Assembly (NCBI RefSeq): GCF_020520285.1
Contig: NZ_CP084742.1
Span: 3,720,001-3,784,000 of the forward strand
Direction of reading: 5' to 3'
Source of the DNA: Pseudomonas sp. L5B5
GTDB taxonomy: Bacteria; Pseudomonadota; Gammaproteobacteria; Pseudomonadales; Pseudomonadaceae
DNA length: 64,000 nt
The notes beneath the pieces were generated by a model. That model was not told the origin of the DNA. It searched no databases and saw only the letters and a list, made by a program, of their open reading frames with translations. Below, one piece after another: positions 21,195 to 29,959 of this stretch. How positions within the stretch are numbered: the stretch's first letter is position 1; each line of letters begins with the position of its first letter. Position numbers and translations under genes: made by a program.

Positions 21195-22877
21195 CTACTT
21201 GCCGGTGATCATCGGCAGGTTAAGGCCTTGCTCCTTGGCACAGTCGATGGCGATCTGGTAACCGGCATCGGCGTGACGCATGACGCCGGTGCCCGGGTCA
21301 TTGGTCAGTACGCGGGCGATCCGTTCGGCAGCCTCGTCGCTGCCGTCGCAGACGATGACCATCCCCGAGTGCTGGGAGAAGCCCATGCCGACGCCACCGC
21401 CGTGGTGCAGGGAAACCCAGGTCGCGCCGCTGGCGGTGTTGAGCAGGGCGTTGAGCAGTGGCCAGTCGGACACGGCGTCGGAGCCATCCTGCATCGACTC
21501 GGTTTCACGGTTCGGGCTGGAGACCGAACCGGAATCCAGGTGATCGCGACCGATGACGATCGGCGCCGACAGCTCGCCGCTGCGGACCATTTCGTTGAAC
21601 GCCAGGCCCAGCTTGGCGCGCTGGCCCAGGCCGACCCAGCAGATACGCGCCGGCAGGCCCTGGAAGCTGATGCGTTCGCGGGCCATGTCCAGCCAGTTGT
21701 GCAGGTGGGCATCGTCCGGGATCAGTTCCTTGACCTTGGCGTCGGTCTTGTAGATGTCTTCGGCGTTGCCCGACAGGGCTGCCCAGCGGAACGGACCGAT
21801 ACCGCGGCAGAACAGCGGACGAATGTAGGCGGGGACAAAACCCGGGAAGTCGAAGGCGTTGGCCACGCCCTCTTCCTTGGCCATCTGGCGGATGTTGTTG
21901 CCATAGTCGAAGGTCGGGATGCCCTGCTTCTGGAAGTCGAGCATGGCCTGCACGTGCACGGCCATGGACTGCTTGGCGGCCTTGACCACGGCAGCCGGTT
22001 CCGTCTGGGCGCGGTCACGGTACTGCTCCCAGGTCCAGCCGGCCGGCAGGTAGCCGTTGAGCGGGTCGTGGGCGCTGGTCTGGTCGGTGACCATGTCCGG
22101 GCGCACGCCCCGCTTGACCAGTTCAGGCAGGATTTCTGCCGCGTTGCCCAGCAGGGCGATGGAGATCGCCTTGCCTTCGGCGGTGTACTTGGCGATACGT
22201 GCCAGGGCGTCGTCCAGGTCCTTGGCTTGCTCGTCGACATAACGGCTGCTCAGGCGGAAGTCGATGCGGCTCTGCTGGCATTCGATGTTCAACGAGCAGG
22301 CGCCGGCCAGGGTCGCGGCCAGTGGCTGGGCGCCACCCATGCCGCCCAGGCCCGCGGTCAGGACCCAACGGCCCTTGAGGGTGCCGCCGTAGTGCTGGCG
22401 ACCGGCCTCGACGAAGGTTTCGTAGGTGCCTTGGACGATGCCCTGGCTACCAATGTAGATCCAGCTGCCGGCGGTCATCTGGCCATACATGGCCAGGCCC
22501 TTGGCATCCAGTTCATTGAAGTGTTCCCAGCTGGCCCAGTGCGGCACCAGGTTGGAGTTTGCGATCAGCACGCGCGGGGCGTTGGAGTGGGTCTTGAACA
22601 CGCCGACGGGCTTGCCGGACTGCACCAGCAGGGTTTCGTCATCATTGAGCTGGGTCAGGGCCTCGACAATCTTGTCGTAGCATTCCCAGTTGCGCGCAGC
22701 GCGCCCGATCCCACCGTAGACCACCAGTTCCTTGGGATTCTCGGCGACTTCCGGATCGAGGTTGTTCATCAACATGCGCAGCGGCGCTTCGGTCAGCCAG
22801 CTCTTGGCGGTCAGCGTATTGCCACGTGCAGCGCGAATTTCAACGTTCCGGTATTTGGTGAATTTGTTGTCAGCCAC
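21195..22877 (-). CDS. hutU: Urocanate hydratase
   Basis: HutU (560 aa, cytosolic, NAD+ as electrophilic cofactor) converts urocanate to 4-imidazolone-5-propionate. Diagnostic stretches are [17 protein letters not shown] in the NAD region, the conserved [15 protein letters not shown] with its Cys, and [19 protein letters not shown] chose the GTG at 22877 because a perfect AGGAGG (22884-22889) lies 6 nt upstream and homology starts there. The longer ATG at 22937 would include the leader. It is the first gene of the leftward hut operon. Confidence 0.97.
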   Translation of the reverse strand: MADNKFTKYRNVEIRAARGNTLTAKSWLTEAPLRMLMNNLDPEVAENPKELVVYGGIGRAARNWECYDKIVEALTQLNDDETLLVQSGKPVGVFKTHSNAPRVLIANSNLVPHWASWEHFNELDAKGLAMYGQMTAGSWIYIGSQGIVQGTYETFVEAGRQHYGGTLKGRWVLTAGLGGMGGAQPLAATLAGACSLNIECQQSRIDFRLSSRYVDEQAKDLDDALARIAKYTAEGKAISIALLGNAAEILPELVKRGVRPDMVTDQTSAHDPLNGYLPAGWTWEQYRDRAQTEPAAVVKAAKQSMAVHVQAMLDFQKQGIPTFDYGNNIRQMAKEEGVANAFDFPGFVPAYIRPLFCRGIGPFRWAALSGNAEDIYKTDAKVKELIPDDAHLHNWLDMARERISFQGLPARICWVGLGQRAKLGLAFNEMVRSGELSAPIVIGRDHLDSGSVSSPNRETESMQDGSDAVSDWPLLNALLNTASGATWVSLHHGGGVGMGFSQHSGMVIVCDGSDEAAERIARVLTNDPGTGVMRHADAGYQIAIDCAKEQGLNLPMITGK

Positions 22878-22946
22878 GGAAAACCTCCTCGACGATGTGC
22901 TCAAGGTGCGAAGAGGAAAGTGACGACTCTTACGCACACATATTTA

Positions 22947-22960
22947 CTTGTACATACAAG
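22947..22960. promoter_or_regulatory. HutC operator at hutU
   Basis: CTTGTACATACAAG is an inverted repeat of CTTGTA/TACAAG with a 2-bp centre. This matches the HutC site reported for pseudomonad hut promoters (CTTGTATGTACAAG). It overlaps the transcription start predicted from the sigma-54 promoter immediately upstream, so HutC would block initiation until urocanate releases it. Confidence 0.8.
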
Positions 22961-22964
22961 CATA

Positions 22965-22980
22965 TGCAATCAAGCGGCCA
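22965..22980 (-). promoter_or_regulatory. Sigma-54 promoter of hutU
   Basis: Read on the minus strand this is TGGCCGCTTGATTGCA. It has GG at -24 and GC at -12 with exact spacing, matching TGGCacg-N4-TTGCa. The expected start is about 22,953, 70-odd nt upstream of the hutU GTG. Sigma-54 dependence of hutU in SBW25 agrees with published work as I recall it. An activator such as CbrB or NtrC would bind upstream. Confidence 0.8.
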
Positions 22981-23092
22981 ACTCTGCCCGCACATGCTCG
23001 CGGGCCGTTTGAAAATCCCAGGAGGCCTTGCAGGACGGGCCTCTCATCGCACCGAAAAAAATTCGTTGGTCACAGCCACTGCCCTGTACGGC

Positions 23093-23138
23093 TGTTACCA
23101 GCCGCGGAATTTGCGCCGTTATGGGGCCTTCGGTAACA
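23093..23138. promoter_or_regulatory. Possible enhancer dyad upstream of hutU (CbrB/NtrC type)
   Basis: TGTTAC (23093-23098) and its complement GTAACA (23133-23138) form a dyad with centres 40 bp apart. It lies about 115-175 bp upstream of the -24 element. CbrB half-sites are TGTTAC-like as I recall. The rest of the 22,981-23,285 gap shows no gene. The spacing between half-sites is larger than I would expect for one dimer, so this is tentative. Confidence 0.35.
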
Positions 23139-23285
23139 AATGGGTGCGCGCAAGAAACAGCCGTCGTCACTGGAACGGGCAAGGCCTGGCCACCTCGCCC
23201 GAGGGGACGAAGTACCGATGGAAAAAGAGGGTAGTCAAAGGCGGGAAGCCAACAGGCCAGGCCCTGGCCTGTTGGTGCCGGGGGA

Positions 23286-23858
23286 TCAGATGCCGGTGAG
23301 TTCGATCACGCAGCAACGCCCTTCGAGGGCGATTTCAAGCACGCCGGCATTATCGTCCAGGCGCAGGCAGTCATGATGTCCCAAGGCCTGTACCGAGGCG
23401 CCGCAGACTTCTACCCAGGCCTGTTCGACAGCGCTGAACACCAGCACGGTGTGTGCCTGGGTGAAGAAACGCTGCTGGCCCTCGAACCATTGCAGACGCG
23501 CCACATAACGTTCGGGGCTGTAGATCAGGTTGAAGTCACGGATCGCACCGTCCAGCAACGTGCAGTCAACCTGGCTGGCACCACTGAACGCAAAGGGGTC
23601 CAGGGGCAGCAGCGGCCGCACATCCTGGCCATCCACACAGAGCTGCATGCCGGCGCCCTGCAGCACGGTAATGATCCTCTGGTACCCGGCAAAGCTGGAG
23701 AAACCACCGGATTCGCCGATGTCGGCAATCGACAGGCGCCAGCCGAACCCTTCCAGGCCGGCCCCGGCATCCCGGGTGATTTCCTCCGTGCTGCCGCCAC
23801 CGTTCTTCCAGGGCATGCGCGGATAGTCGGCGGCACGTAACAGGCTGGATCGGATCAT
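23286..23858 (-). CDS. hutD: HutD family protein
   Basis: HutD, 190 aa, is a small cupin-like protein found only in hut loci. Visible are WKNGGGSTEEITRD near the N-terminus, WRLSIADIGESGGFSSFAGYQR and LLPLDPFAFSGASQVDC. Its biochemical function is not firmly known; it has been proposed to limit or govern hut expression, probably by binding a pathway metabolite. I chose the ATG at 23858, which overlaps the hutC stop by 4 bp. The longer frame to 23996 runs through hutC. It is expected to be co-transcribed with hutC. Confidence 0.93.
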   Translation of the reverse strand: MIRSSLLRAADYPRMPWKNGGGSTEEITRDAGAGLEGFGWRLSIADIGESGGFSSFAGYQRIITVLQGAGMQLCVDGQDVRPLLPLDPFAFSGASQVDCTLLDGAIRDFNLIYSPERYVARLQWFEGQQRFFTQAHTVLVFSAVEQAWVEVCGASVQALGHHDCLRLDDNAGVLEIALEGRCCVIELTGI

Positions 23859-24604
23859 TTGTGAAAGCGTCCTTCGAGGCGGTGGCGGGAACCGGGGTGG
23901 ATCAGCCTCGCGGCGGTCACAGGCTGGCGCCCGGACCAGGTGCGGCGGCGGATCAGCAGGCAAGGCTCGCCGCGTTCGATCTGCAGGAGCCTGCATTCTT
24001 CAGGCTCGGCGAGGATCGCCTCGACCACATGCTCGCCCTCGGTCAGGGGCGCGACCTGGGACAGGTAGGCGTAGGGGGTCTGCAGGGTGAAATCCTGCTT
24101 GAGGTATTCCGGCGCCACCAGCGCGTTGACGAAGCGATCCTCGATCTGCACCGGGATGTCATTCTCGAAGTGCACGATCAGCGAGTGGAAGACCTTCTGC
24201 CCTTCGCGCATGTCCAGGGCCAGGGCGCGCTCGGAACCGGCGGCCTCCTCGCCCAGGGTGATGACCTGGCAGGTATGGCGATGCCCGCGGGAGGCAATCT
24301 CGTCGGCGATGTTGTGCACTTCGAACAGCGCCGACTGGGTCTTGGGCTCGGCGACGAACGTACCCACGCCCTGCATGCGCACCAGCAGGCCTTCGGCGGT
24401 CATCTCGCGCAGCGCGCGGTTGATGGTCATGCGGCTGAAGCCCAGTTGGCTGACCAGTTCGCTTTCCGATGGCACGCGGTAATGCGGCGGCCAGTTTCCG
24501 CTCTCGATCTGCTGGGTGATCATCTGCTTGACGCGGGCATACAAGGGCGCCGGACTATCGCTCAGGTGGGCAGCCAGCGGCGAGTTGGCAGTCGGGGTCG
24601 GCAC
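23855..24604 (-). CDS. hutC: Histidine utilization repressor HutC (GntR/HutC family)
   Basis: HutC, 249 aa, is a DNA-binding repressor of hut genes released by urocanate. The N-terminal winged helix-turn-helix covers roughly residues 20-90, with VPSESELVSQLGFSRMTINR and REMTAEGLLVRMQGVGTF. The C-terminal UTRA ligand-binding domain follows from about residue 95. The start is GTG with AAGGA 6 nt upstream. Divergent from hutF, it faces a HutC-type palindrome at 24701-24716, so it probably controls itself and hutF as well as the hutU operon. Confidence 0.95.
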   Translation of the reverse strand: MPTPTANSPLAAHLSDSPAPLYARVKQMITQQIESGNWPPHYRVPSESELVSQLGFSRMTINRALREMTAEGLLVRMQGVGTFVAEPKTQSALFEVHNIADEIASRGHRHTCQVITLGEEAAGSERALALDMREGQKVFHSLIVHFENDIPVQIEDRFVNALVAPEYLKQDFTLQTPYAYLSQVAPLTEGEHVVEAILAEPEECRLLQIERGEPCLLIRRRTWSGRQPVTAARLIHPGSRHRLEGRFHK

Positions 24605-24700
24605 GGGAAATCCTTGAAGGTCGGTGAAGGTGGCCAGGGTCTGCTGACGCCTGGCGACGAAAGCCTAGCTTGCCGGAGTTTACCGGGCAGGCAAACGTCT

Positions 24701-24716
24701 GTATATGTATATACAA
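24701..24716. promoter_or_regulatory. HutC operator in hutC-hutF gap
   Basis: TGTATATGTATATACA contains the perfect 10-bp palindrome TGTATATACA at 24707-24716. This is a HutC/GntR-like site, 27 nt upstream of the hutF start in the divergent gap. It probably mediates repression of hutF and autorepression of hutC. Confidence 0.75.
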
Positions 24717-24742
24717 ATAACACAGAATGGGGTGCTCGAACC

Positions 24743-26107
24743 ATGTCCGCCTTCTTTGCCGAACGCGCGCTGCTGCCCGACGGATGGGCCAATGATGTAC
24801 GTCTTGAAGTCAATGCCGACGGCCAGTTGACCCACATCCAGGCGAATGCCGGCGCAGAGGGCGCGGAGCGAATCAGGGGCCCCCTGCTGCCGGGCATGCC
24901 CAACCTGCACTCCCATGCATTCCAGCGGGCCATGGCCGGCCTGGCGGAAGTGGCGGGCAATCCCAACGACAGCTTCTGGACCTGGCGCGACCTGATGTAT
25001 CGCCTGGTCGGCAAGATCAACCCCGATCAGTTGGAGATCATCGCCCGCCAGCTGTATATCGAGATGCTCAAGGCGGGCTACACCTCGGTAGCCGAATTCC
25101 ATTACGTGCACCACGATGTCGACGGCCAGGCCTACGCCGACCCCGCCGAGCTGTCGCGGCGCATCAGCCAGGCTGCTGCCGGCAGTGGCATTGGCCTGAC
25201 CTTGCTGCCGGTGCTGTACAGCCACTCCGGCTTCGGCGGCCAGGCTCCCAACGACGGCCAGCGCCGCTTCATCAACAGCACCGAACACTACCTGCGGCTG
25301 CAACAGCAGTTGCAGCCCCTGCTCGCCAGCCAGGCCCACCAGCAGCTGGGGCTGTGCTTCCACTCGCTGCGCGCGGTCACGCCCCAGCAGATCACCGAGG
25401 TGCTGGCCGCCAGCGACCCGCACTGCCCGGTGCATATCCACATCGCCGAGCAGCAGAAGGAAGTCGATGACTGCCTGGCCTGGAGCGGCCGCCGCCCCCT
25501 GCAATGGCTGTATGAAAACGTCCCGGTAGACCAGCGCTGGTGCCTGGTCCACGCCACCCATGCCAATCCCGAGGAAGTCAGCCTGATGGCCAGTAGCCAG
25601 GCAATCGCCGGCCTGTGCCTGACCACCGAGGCCAACCTCGGTGACGGCATCTTTCCTGCGGTGGACTTCCTGGCCCAGGGCGGACGCCTGGGCATCGGCT
25701 CCGACAGCCATGTCTCGTTGAGCGTGGTGGAAGAATTGCGCTGGCTGGAATACGGCCAGCGGCTGCGCGACCAACGCCGCAACCGCCTGTACCGGGCCGA
25801 TCAGCCGATGGTCGGACGCACCCTGTACGACGCGGCACTGGACGGTGGCGCCCAGGCCCTGGGCCAGGCCATCGGCGCGCTCGCCGTGGGTCGCCGGGCC
25901 GACTGGCTGGTGCTCGATGGCAACGACCCCTACCTGGCCACCGCTAACGCCGACGGGATACTCAACCGCTGGCTGTTTGCCGGCGGCGACCGCCAGGTAC
26001 GAGATGTGATGGTGGGTGGCTGCTGGGTGGTGCGAGACGGCCGGCATGCCGCCGAGGAAGACAGCAGCCAGGCCTTCACCCGGGTGCTGCGCGACTTGCT
26101 GGGCTGA
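24743..26107 (+). CDS. hutF: Formimidoylglutamate deiminase
   Basis: HutF, 454 aa, is a metal-dependent amidohydrolase that removes ammonia from N-formimino-L-glutamate to give N-formylglutamate, the substrate of HutG. It shows the metal-binding HSH in PNLHSHAFQRAM, then EFHYVHHD, CFHSLRAV, HIHIAEQ, LVHATH and GIGSDSHVSLS. The frame is open far upstream, but the ATG at 24743 starts the homologous protein MSAFFAERALLPDGW. It is transcribed alone and divergently from hutC. Presence of HutF and HutG shows the five-step pathway. Confidence 0.96.
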   Translation: MSAFFAERALLPDGWANDVRLEVNADGQLTHIQANAGAEGAERIRGPLLPGMPNLHSHAFQRAMAGLAEVAGNPNDSFWTWRDLMYRLVGKINPDQLEIIARQLYIEMLKAGYTSVAEFHYVHHDVDGQAYADPAELSRRISQAAAGSGIGLTLLPVLYSHSGFGGQAPNDGQRRFINSTEHYLRLQQQLQPLLASQAHQQLGLCFHSLRAVTPQQITEVLAASDPHCPVHIHIAEQQKEVDDCLAWSGRRPLQWLYENVPVDQRWCLVHATHANPEEVSLMASSQAIAGLCLTTEANLGDGIFPAVDFLAQGGRLGIGSDSHVSLSVVEELRWLEYGQRLRDQRRNRLYRADQPMVGRTLYDAALDGGAQALGQAIGALAVGRRADWLVLDGNDPYLATANADGILNRWLFAGGDRQVRDVMVGGCWVVRDGRHAAEEDSSQAFTRVLRDLLG

Positions 26108-26206
26108 GCGGCTCCCGCCGCCCCGGTCAATCATCAGGTGCCAGGCCCGCCTCACGGGCCAGCGGGGCTCTAGCCACAACGAGCGCCCGCCCTGATGACG
26201 TCCGGT

Positions 26207-26776
26207 CTACTTCGAGGTCTTGGCCATCGCCGAGTCCGACACTCGCCAGACCAGCCGCGTAGTGTCATAGCCCTGCTGTCGGGCCTTGCTCAGCAATTCC
26301 TCGCGCACGGTCTCGCTGACCTCCTTGGTACGCGACAGCAGCCACAGGTAACGACGATTCGGGTTGCCGACAATCGCGGTCTTGTAGTCATCGCTGACAT
26401 ACAGCACCCAGTAGTCGCCCTTGATAGCGCCCGGCAGCAGCCGTGAGAACCAGTTATCGAACTGCACCCAGAGCTTGTCGGTCTTGCCCGGCACCTGGGG
26501 CGTGGCCGTGCCACGGGCTTCTTCCCATGTCCATTGCGGGGTCAGGCAGCGGTTGAGCACCGCCACGTTGCCCTCCGGCAGCAGCGTGTAACGAGCCTCG
26601 GATTGCGCACAGTTGCGCTGGAAGTACATGGGCAGGCGAGCCAACTCGTACCAGGTTCCCTGGTAACGCTTGAGGTCCACATGATTGGCGGTCTTGGGCG
26701 CCAACGAATCGTCCCGGGACGTGGCGCAGCCGGCCAAGAGCAGGCCGGCCAGAAGAGTGACAACAAAACGCATCAT
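26207..26776 (-). CDS. blc: Outer-membrane lipocalin lipoprotein
   Basis: This bacterial lipocalin is 189 aa. It has a lipoprotein signal with lipobox LLAGC (Cys near residue 17). The mature protein has the GxW lipocalin signature in YQGTWYELARLPMYFQRNC and the C-terminal DDYKTAIVGNPNRRYLWLLSRT. It should be anchored in the outer membrane and bind lysophospholipid or fatty acids. It begins with two consecutive ATGs; either may be used. It follows the small lipoprotein gene on the same strand and is probably co-transcribed. Confidence 0.94.
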   Translation of the reverse strand: MMRFVVTLLAGLLLAGCATSRDDSLAPKTANHVDLKRYQGTWYELARLPMYFQRNCAQSEARYTLLPEGNVAVLNRCLTPQWTWEEARGTATPQVPGKTDKLWVQFDNWFSRLLPGAIKGDYWVLYVSDDYKTAIVGNPNRRYLWLLSRTKEVSETVREELLSKARQQGYDTTRLVWRVSDSAMAKTSK

Positions 26777-26809
26777 TATTTTTCTCCCGCGGGCCCGAAG
26801 CCCCGGTTT

Positions 26810-27064
26810 TTACTTCAGGCCTTGCCCGGAAAACATCAGGACCTTGTCACCGGCATACTGCACGCTGATAAAGCTGTTCTTGTCGCCCCAGGTGCAACTG
26901 GACATGCCCAGTGCGCCCGAACAGTCGGTCGGCTTGCCCAGCAGCGTTTCGACATCGGCCTTGGGCATGCCCGCCGAGAGCTTGGAATAGTTTTCCTGAT
27001 TGACCTTGCTGCATGCGACCAGCAGCACGCAGAACGACAACAGAGCGATGGAACGCAGGGACAT
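26810..27064 (-). CDS. Small SmpA/OmlA-like lipoprotein
   Basis: This 84-aa protein has a lipoprotein signal peptide and lipobox LLVAC. The segment NYSKLSAGMPKADVETLLGKPTDCSG follows, resembling the BamE/SmpA/OmlA-like fold in which a GM.......LLG.P motif recurs. Two further cysteines (TDCSGALGMSSCTW) could form a disulfide. The function is unknown. It is 33 nt upstream of blc and probably shares its transcript. The 27,065-27,356 gap upstream contains no gene and should carry divergent promoters; I could not define boxes. Confidence 0.85.
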   Translation of the reverse strand: MSLRSIALLSFCVLLVACSKVNQENYSKLSAGMPKADVETLLGKPTDCSGALGMSSCTWGDKNSFISVQYAGDKVLMFSGQGLK

Positions 27065-27356
27065 GGTGAACTCCTGGACGAAAGGGGGAAGGCCTGTCAG
27101 CCAACCAGAAGCTTAGAAGAGAAAAGCCCCGTCTGGTTCCCCGCAGGACTTGGTATTTCTTACCGTTGCGCCAGGCATTTCCTTCGAAAATCAACCACCT
27201 TCAAGCGCCGTCCGACAGTTCGTCGGTTTTGTCCTGGCCGGGCTCATTTTCGATGATGGCCAGTCGACATAACTGCAGCGCAAAGCCCACCACTGTGGCA
27301 AATTGACGCCCCTCGCTGACCACCCCTTCGCGGTAGTTCACTTAATGACCAGTAAT

Positions 27357-29237
27357 ATGAAGTTCAGCCACAAGATCCTGCTTGCCGCCGCCCTCGTGGT
27401 CGCCGTTGCGTTCGCCTGTTTCATTCTGTTCAACGACTACCGCCAGCGGGAGGCCTTGCGCAGCAGTACCGAATCCTCGATGCAGGAACTGGGCAGCCTG
27501 ACCACCAGCAACATCCAGACCTGGCTGGAAAGCCGCATCCAGCTCCTGCAATCGCTGGCCCAGCAGATCGCCGTGGATGGCAACGGTGCCGACAGCCTCA
27601 AGCGCAGCGTCGGCCTGCCCGCCTACACCAGCAACTTCCAGCTCAGCTACTTCGGCGGCCAGGACGGCGTGATGTTCTCGGTGCCCGCCGGCAACCGTAC
27701 CGCCGATTACGACCCTCGGGCCCGTGGCTGGTACAAGGCGGCCAACGCTGCGCAGCAGACCATCGTCACCGAGCCCTACATCGCCGCCTCATCCGGCAAG
27801 CTGGTGATCACCGTCGCCACCCCGGTGCAGCACCAGAACCGGATGATCGGCGTCGCCGGTGCCGACATCGACTTGTCGAGCATCAGCGCCATCATCAATT
27901 CGCTGAACTTCGGCGGTCATGGCCACGCCTTCATCGTCAGCGCAGACGGCAAGATCCTGATCCACCCCGACAACAAGCTGGTGCTCAAGAACCTGGCCGA
28001 GGCCTACCCGGACGGTGCACCACGGGTGAGCCCCGGCCTGCAGGAAGTACAACTGAACGGCAAGACCCAGTTCATTTCCTTCACTCGCGTCAAGGGTGTG
28101 ACCTCGGCCGACTGGTACGTGGCCCTGGTCCTGGAGCAGGACACCGCATTCGCCATGCTCAGCGAGTTTCGCACCACGGCGCTGATCGCCATGGCGATAG
28201 CCGTGGTGATCATCATCGGCCTGCTGGGCATGCTGATTCGCCTGCTGATGCAACCGCTGCACCTGATGGGACGTGCCATGCACGATATCGCCGAAGGCGA
28301 AGGCGACCTGACCCGGCGCCTGGTGATCCATGGCCACGACGAGTTCGGCACCCTGGGGATGTCGTTCAACCGCTTCGTCGAGCGCATCCATGGCTCGATC
28401 CGCGAAGTGTCCTCGGCCACCGGCCAGGTCAATGAAGTGGCCCTGCGAGTGGTCGCCGCATCCAACTCGTCGATGCTCAACTCCGACCAGCAGGCCTCGC
28501 GCACCAGCAGCGTGGCCGCGGCCATCAACCAACTGGGTGCGGCCGCCCAGGAGATCGCCCAGAACGCAGCCCTGGCCTCCCAGCATTCCAGCGAGGCCCG
28601 CAACCTGGCCCAGGACGGCCAGCAGGTCGTGGGCAGGACCATCGACGCCATGCACCAGCTATCGGCCAAGATCAGCAGCTCCTGCGAGCACATCGAGACC
28701 CTGAACAGCAACACGGTGAACATCGGCCAGATCCTCGAGGTCATCACGAGCATCTCCCAGCAGACCAACCTGCTGGCGCTCAACGCCGCCATCGAGGCAG
28801 CCCGGGCCGGTGAAGCAGGCCGCGGCTTCGCCGTGGTGGCAGACGAGGTACGCAACCTCGCCCACCGCACCCAGGACTCGGCGCAGCAGGTGCAGAAGAT
28901 GATCGAAGAGCTGCAAGTGGGCGCTCGCCAGGCCGTCGGCACCATGACCGAAAGCCAGCGTGAGAGCGACAGCAGCGTGGGCATCGCCAATCAGGCCGGC
29001 GAGCGCCTGGAAAGCGTGACCCAGCGCATCGGCGAAATCGATGGCATGAACCAGTCGGTGGCCACTGCAACGGAAGAACAGACCGCCGTGGTGGAATCGA
29101 TCAACGTCGACATCACCGAAATCAACACCCTCAACCAGGAAGGCGTAGAAAACCTGCAAGCCACCCTGCGCGCCTGCGCCGACCTGGAGCAGCAGGCCAA
29201 GCGCCTGCAACACCTGGTGGGCAGTTTCCGTATCTGA
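27357..29237 (+). CDS. Methyl-accepting chemotaxis protein with dCache_1 amino-acid-type sensor
   Basis: This chemoreceptor is 626 aa. Domain order is: N-terminal membrane helix (about residues 8-25), a periplasmic double-Cache sensor (about 30-270), a second membrane helix ([23 protein letters not shown]), HAMP, then methylation helices and the hairpin tip [20 protein letters not shown]. The distal sensor has [11 protein letters not shown] and a later DIDLS. This is the Tyr-Arg-Trp-Tyr...Asp pattern described for amino-acid-binding dCache receptors such as PctA. I chose the ATG at 27357 ([11 protein letters not shown]); the frame is open to 27303. Amino-acid sensing is inferred. Confidence 0.94.
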   Translation: MKFSHKILLAAALVVAVAFACFILFNDYRQREALRSSTESSMQELGSLTTSNIQTWLESRIQLLQSLAQQIAVDGNGADSLKRSVGLPAYTSNFQLSYFGGQDGVMFSVPAGNRTADYDPRARGWYKAANAAQQTIVTEPYIAASSGKLVITVATPVQHQNRMIGVAGADIDLSSISAIINSLNFGGHGHAFIVSADGKILIHPDNKLVLKNLAEAYPDGAPRVSPGLQEVQLNGKTQFISFTRVKGVTSADWYVALVLEQDTAFAMLSEFRTTALIAMAIAVVIIIGLLGMLIRLLMQPLHLMGRAMHDIAEGEGDLTRRLVIHGHDEFGTLGMSFNRFVERIHGSIREVSSATGQVNEVALRVVAASNSSMLNSDQQASRTSSVAAAINQLGAAAQEIAQNAALASQHSSEARNLAQDGQQVVGRTIDAMHQLSAKISSSCEHIETLNSNTVNIGQILEVITSISQQTNLLALNAAIEAARAGEAGRGFAVVADEVRNLAHRTQDSAQQVQKMIEELQVGARQAVGTMTESQRESDSSVGIANQAGERLESVTQRIGEIDGMNQSVATATEEQTAVVESINVDITEINTLNQEGVENLQATLRACADLEQQAKRLQHLVGSFRI

Positions 29238-29262
29238 CGCTATCGGTGGATGGCTTCGTAAG

Positions 29263-29350
29263 CTGCTGGCGCGCGATCCGCAGGAAAACTGCCGCGAGGC
29301 CCTGCGGGCCTTGGCGCAGCCTCGCCAGCTCGGCAGCGGCTGCAGGGTCA
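29263..29350. repeat. Half REP-like element between convergent genes
   Basis: This gap contains GAGGCCCTGCGGGCCTTG, a small hairpin, and GCCTCGCCAGCTCGGCAGCG. The same two modules occur in the same order at 662-706. It seems to be one half of the element found complete at 39,566-39,704. Confidence 0.55.
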
Positions 29351-29353
29351 GGC

Positions 29354-29956
29354 TTAGAAGCTTGAACCGGGTTGACGCAGGAAGGCCACTTCCTCGGCGC
29401 TAGACTCCCGCCCGAGAATGACATTGCGGTGGGGGAAGCGCCCGAAGCGGGCAATGATCTTCTGGTGCCGTTCGGCATAGTCCAGCTGGCTGGCAAAGAC
29501 CGGACGGTCCTCCAGCGGTTGCTCATCGTGCAGGGCTGCCAAGCGCGAGACGGCTTCGTTCTGCACCGCCAGGTGCTCGCAATGCTCGAACACCAGGTAG
29601 ATGAAGCAGCGTTGCATGGGCGTCAGGCGCCGGTCGAAGTCCGCGGCGATACCCTGGGCCACCAGGGCCTGGGCACGGGAGTCGCCGGAGAATGCCCTGG
29701 GTGTGTCGCGATGGATCATGCGCGGCAACTGGTCCAGCAACAGCACCAGGCCCAGCCAGCCTTCGGGACTTTGCGTCCACTCGGTCAAGCCCCCGGCAAG
29801 GGCCTGCTCGACCAGGTCGCCGAAACGCTGTTGCGCTTCGCGGTCCTGGCTGTCGCGCTTGCCGAACCACAAGCCACCCTTGGCAGCGACGATCTGCGCC
29901 GGCGTCTGGGCATCACCAAACCACCATTCGAGCAGAGGCTGCCAGGGTGTGCTCAT
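29354..29956 (-). CDS. DUF924 family protein
   Basis: This 200-aa protein belongs to the DUF924 family. Visible hallmarks are LLEWWFGD near the N-terminus, WFGKRDSQDREAQQRFGDL, the highly conserved LLLDQLPRMIHRDTPRAF and the helical repeat-like FIYLVFEHCEHLAVQ, ending near FGRFPHRNVILGRESS. The predicted fold is all-helical and resembles TPR-like proteins; no enzymatic role is established that I know of. It lies 3 nt downstream of fbp, so it is probably co-transcribed with it. Confidence 0.92.
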   Translation of the reverse strand: MSTPWQPLLEWWFGDAQTPAQIVAAKGGLWFGKRDSQDREAQQRFGDLVEQALAGGLTEWTQSPEGWLGLVLLLDQLPRMIHRDTPRAFSGDSRAQALVAQGIAADFDRRLTPMQRCFIYLVFEHCEHLAVQNEAVSRLAALHDEQPLEDRPVFASQLDYAERHQKIIARFGRFPHRNVILGRESSAEEVAFLRQPGSSF

Positions 29957-29959
29957 GAT

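Noticed and set aside
19650..23012. 1120-codon open frame on the plus strand opposite hutTu and hutU
   Set aside because: It is a shadow frame caused by high GC at third codon positions of the real minus-strand genes. Its translation is Gln/His/Arg-rich without family motifs.
27065..27356. Sigma-28 (FliA) promoter for the chemoreceptor gene
   Set aside because: I searched for TCAAG-like and GCCGATAA-like boxes. Only partial matches with wrong spacing are present.
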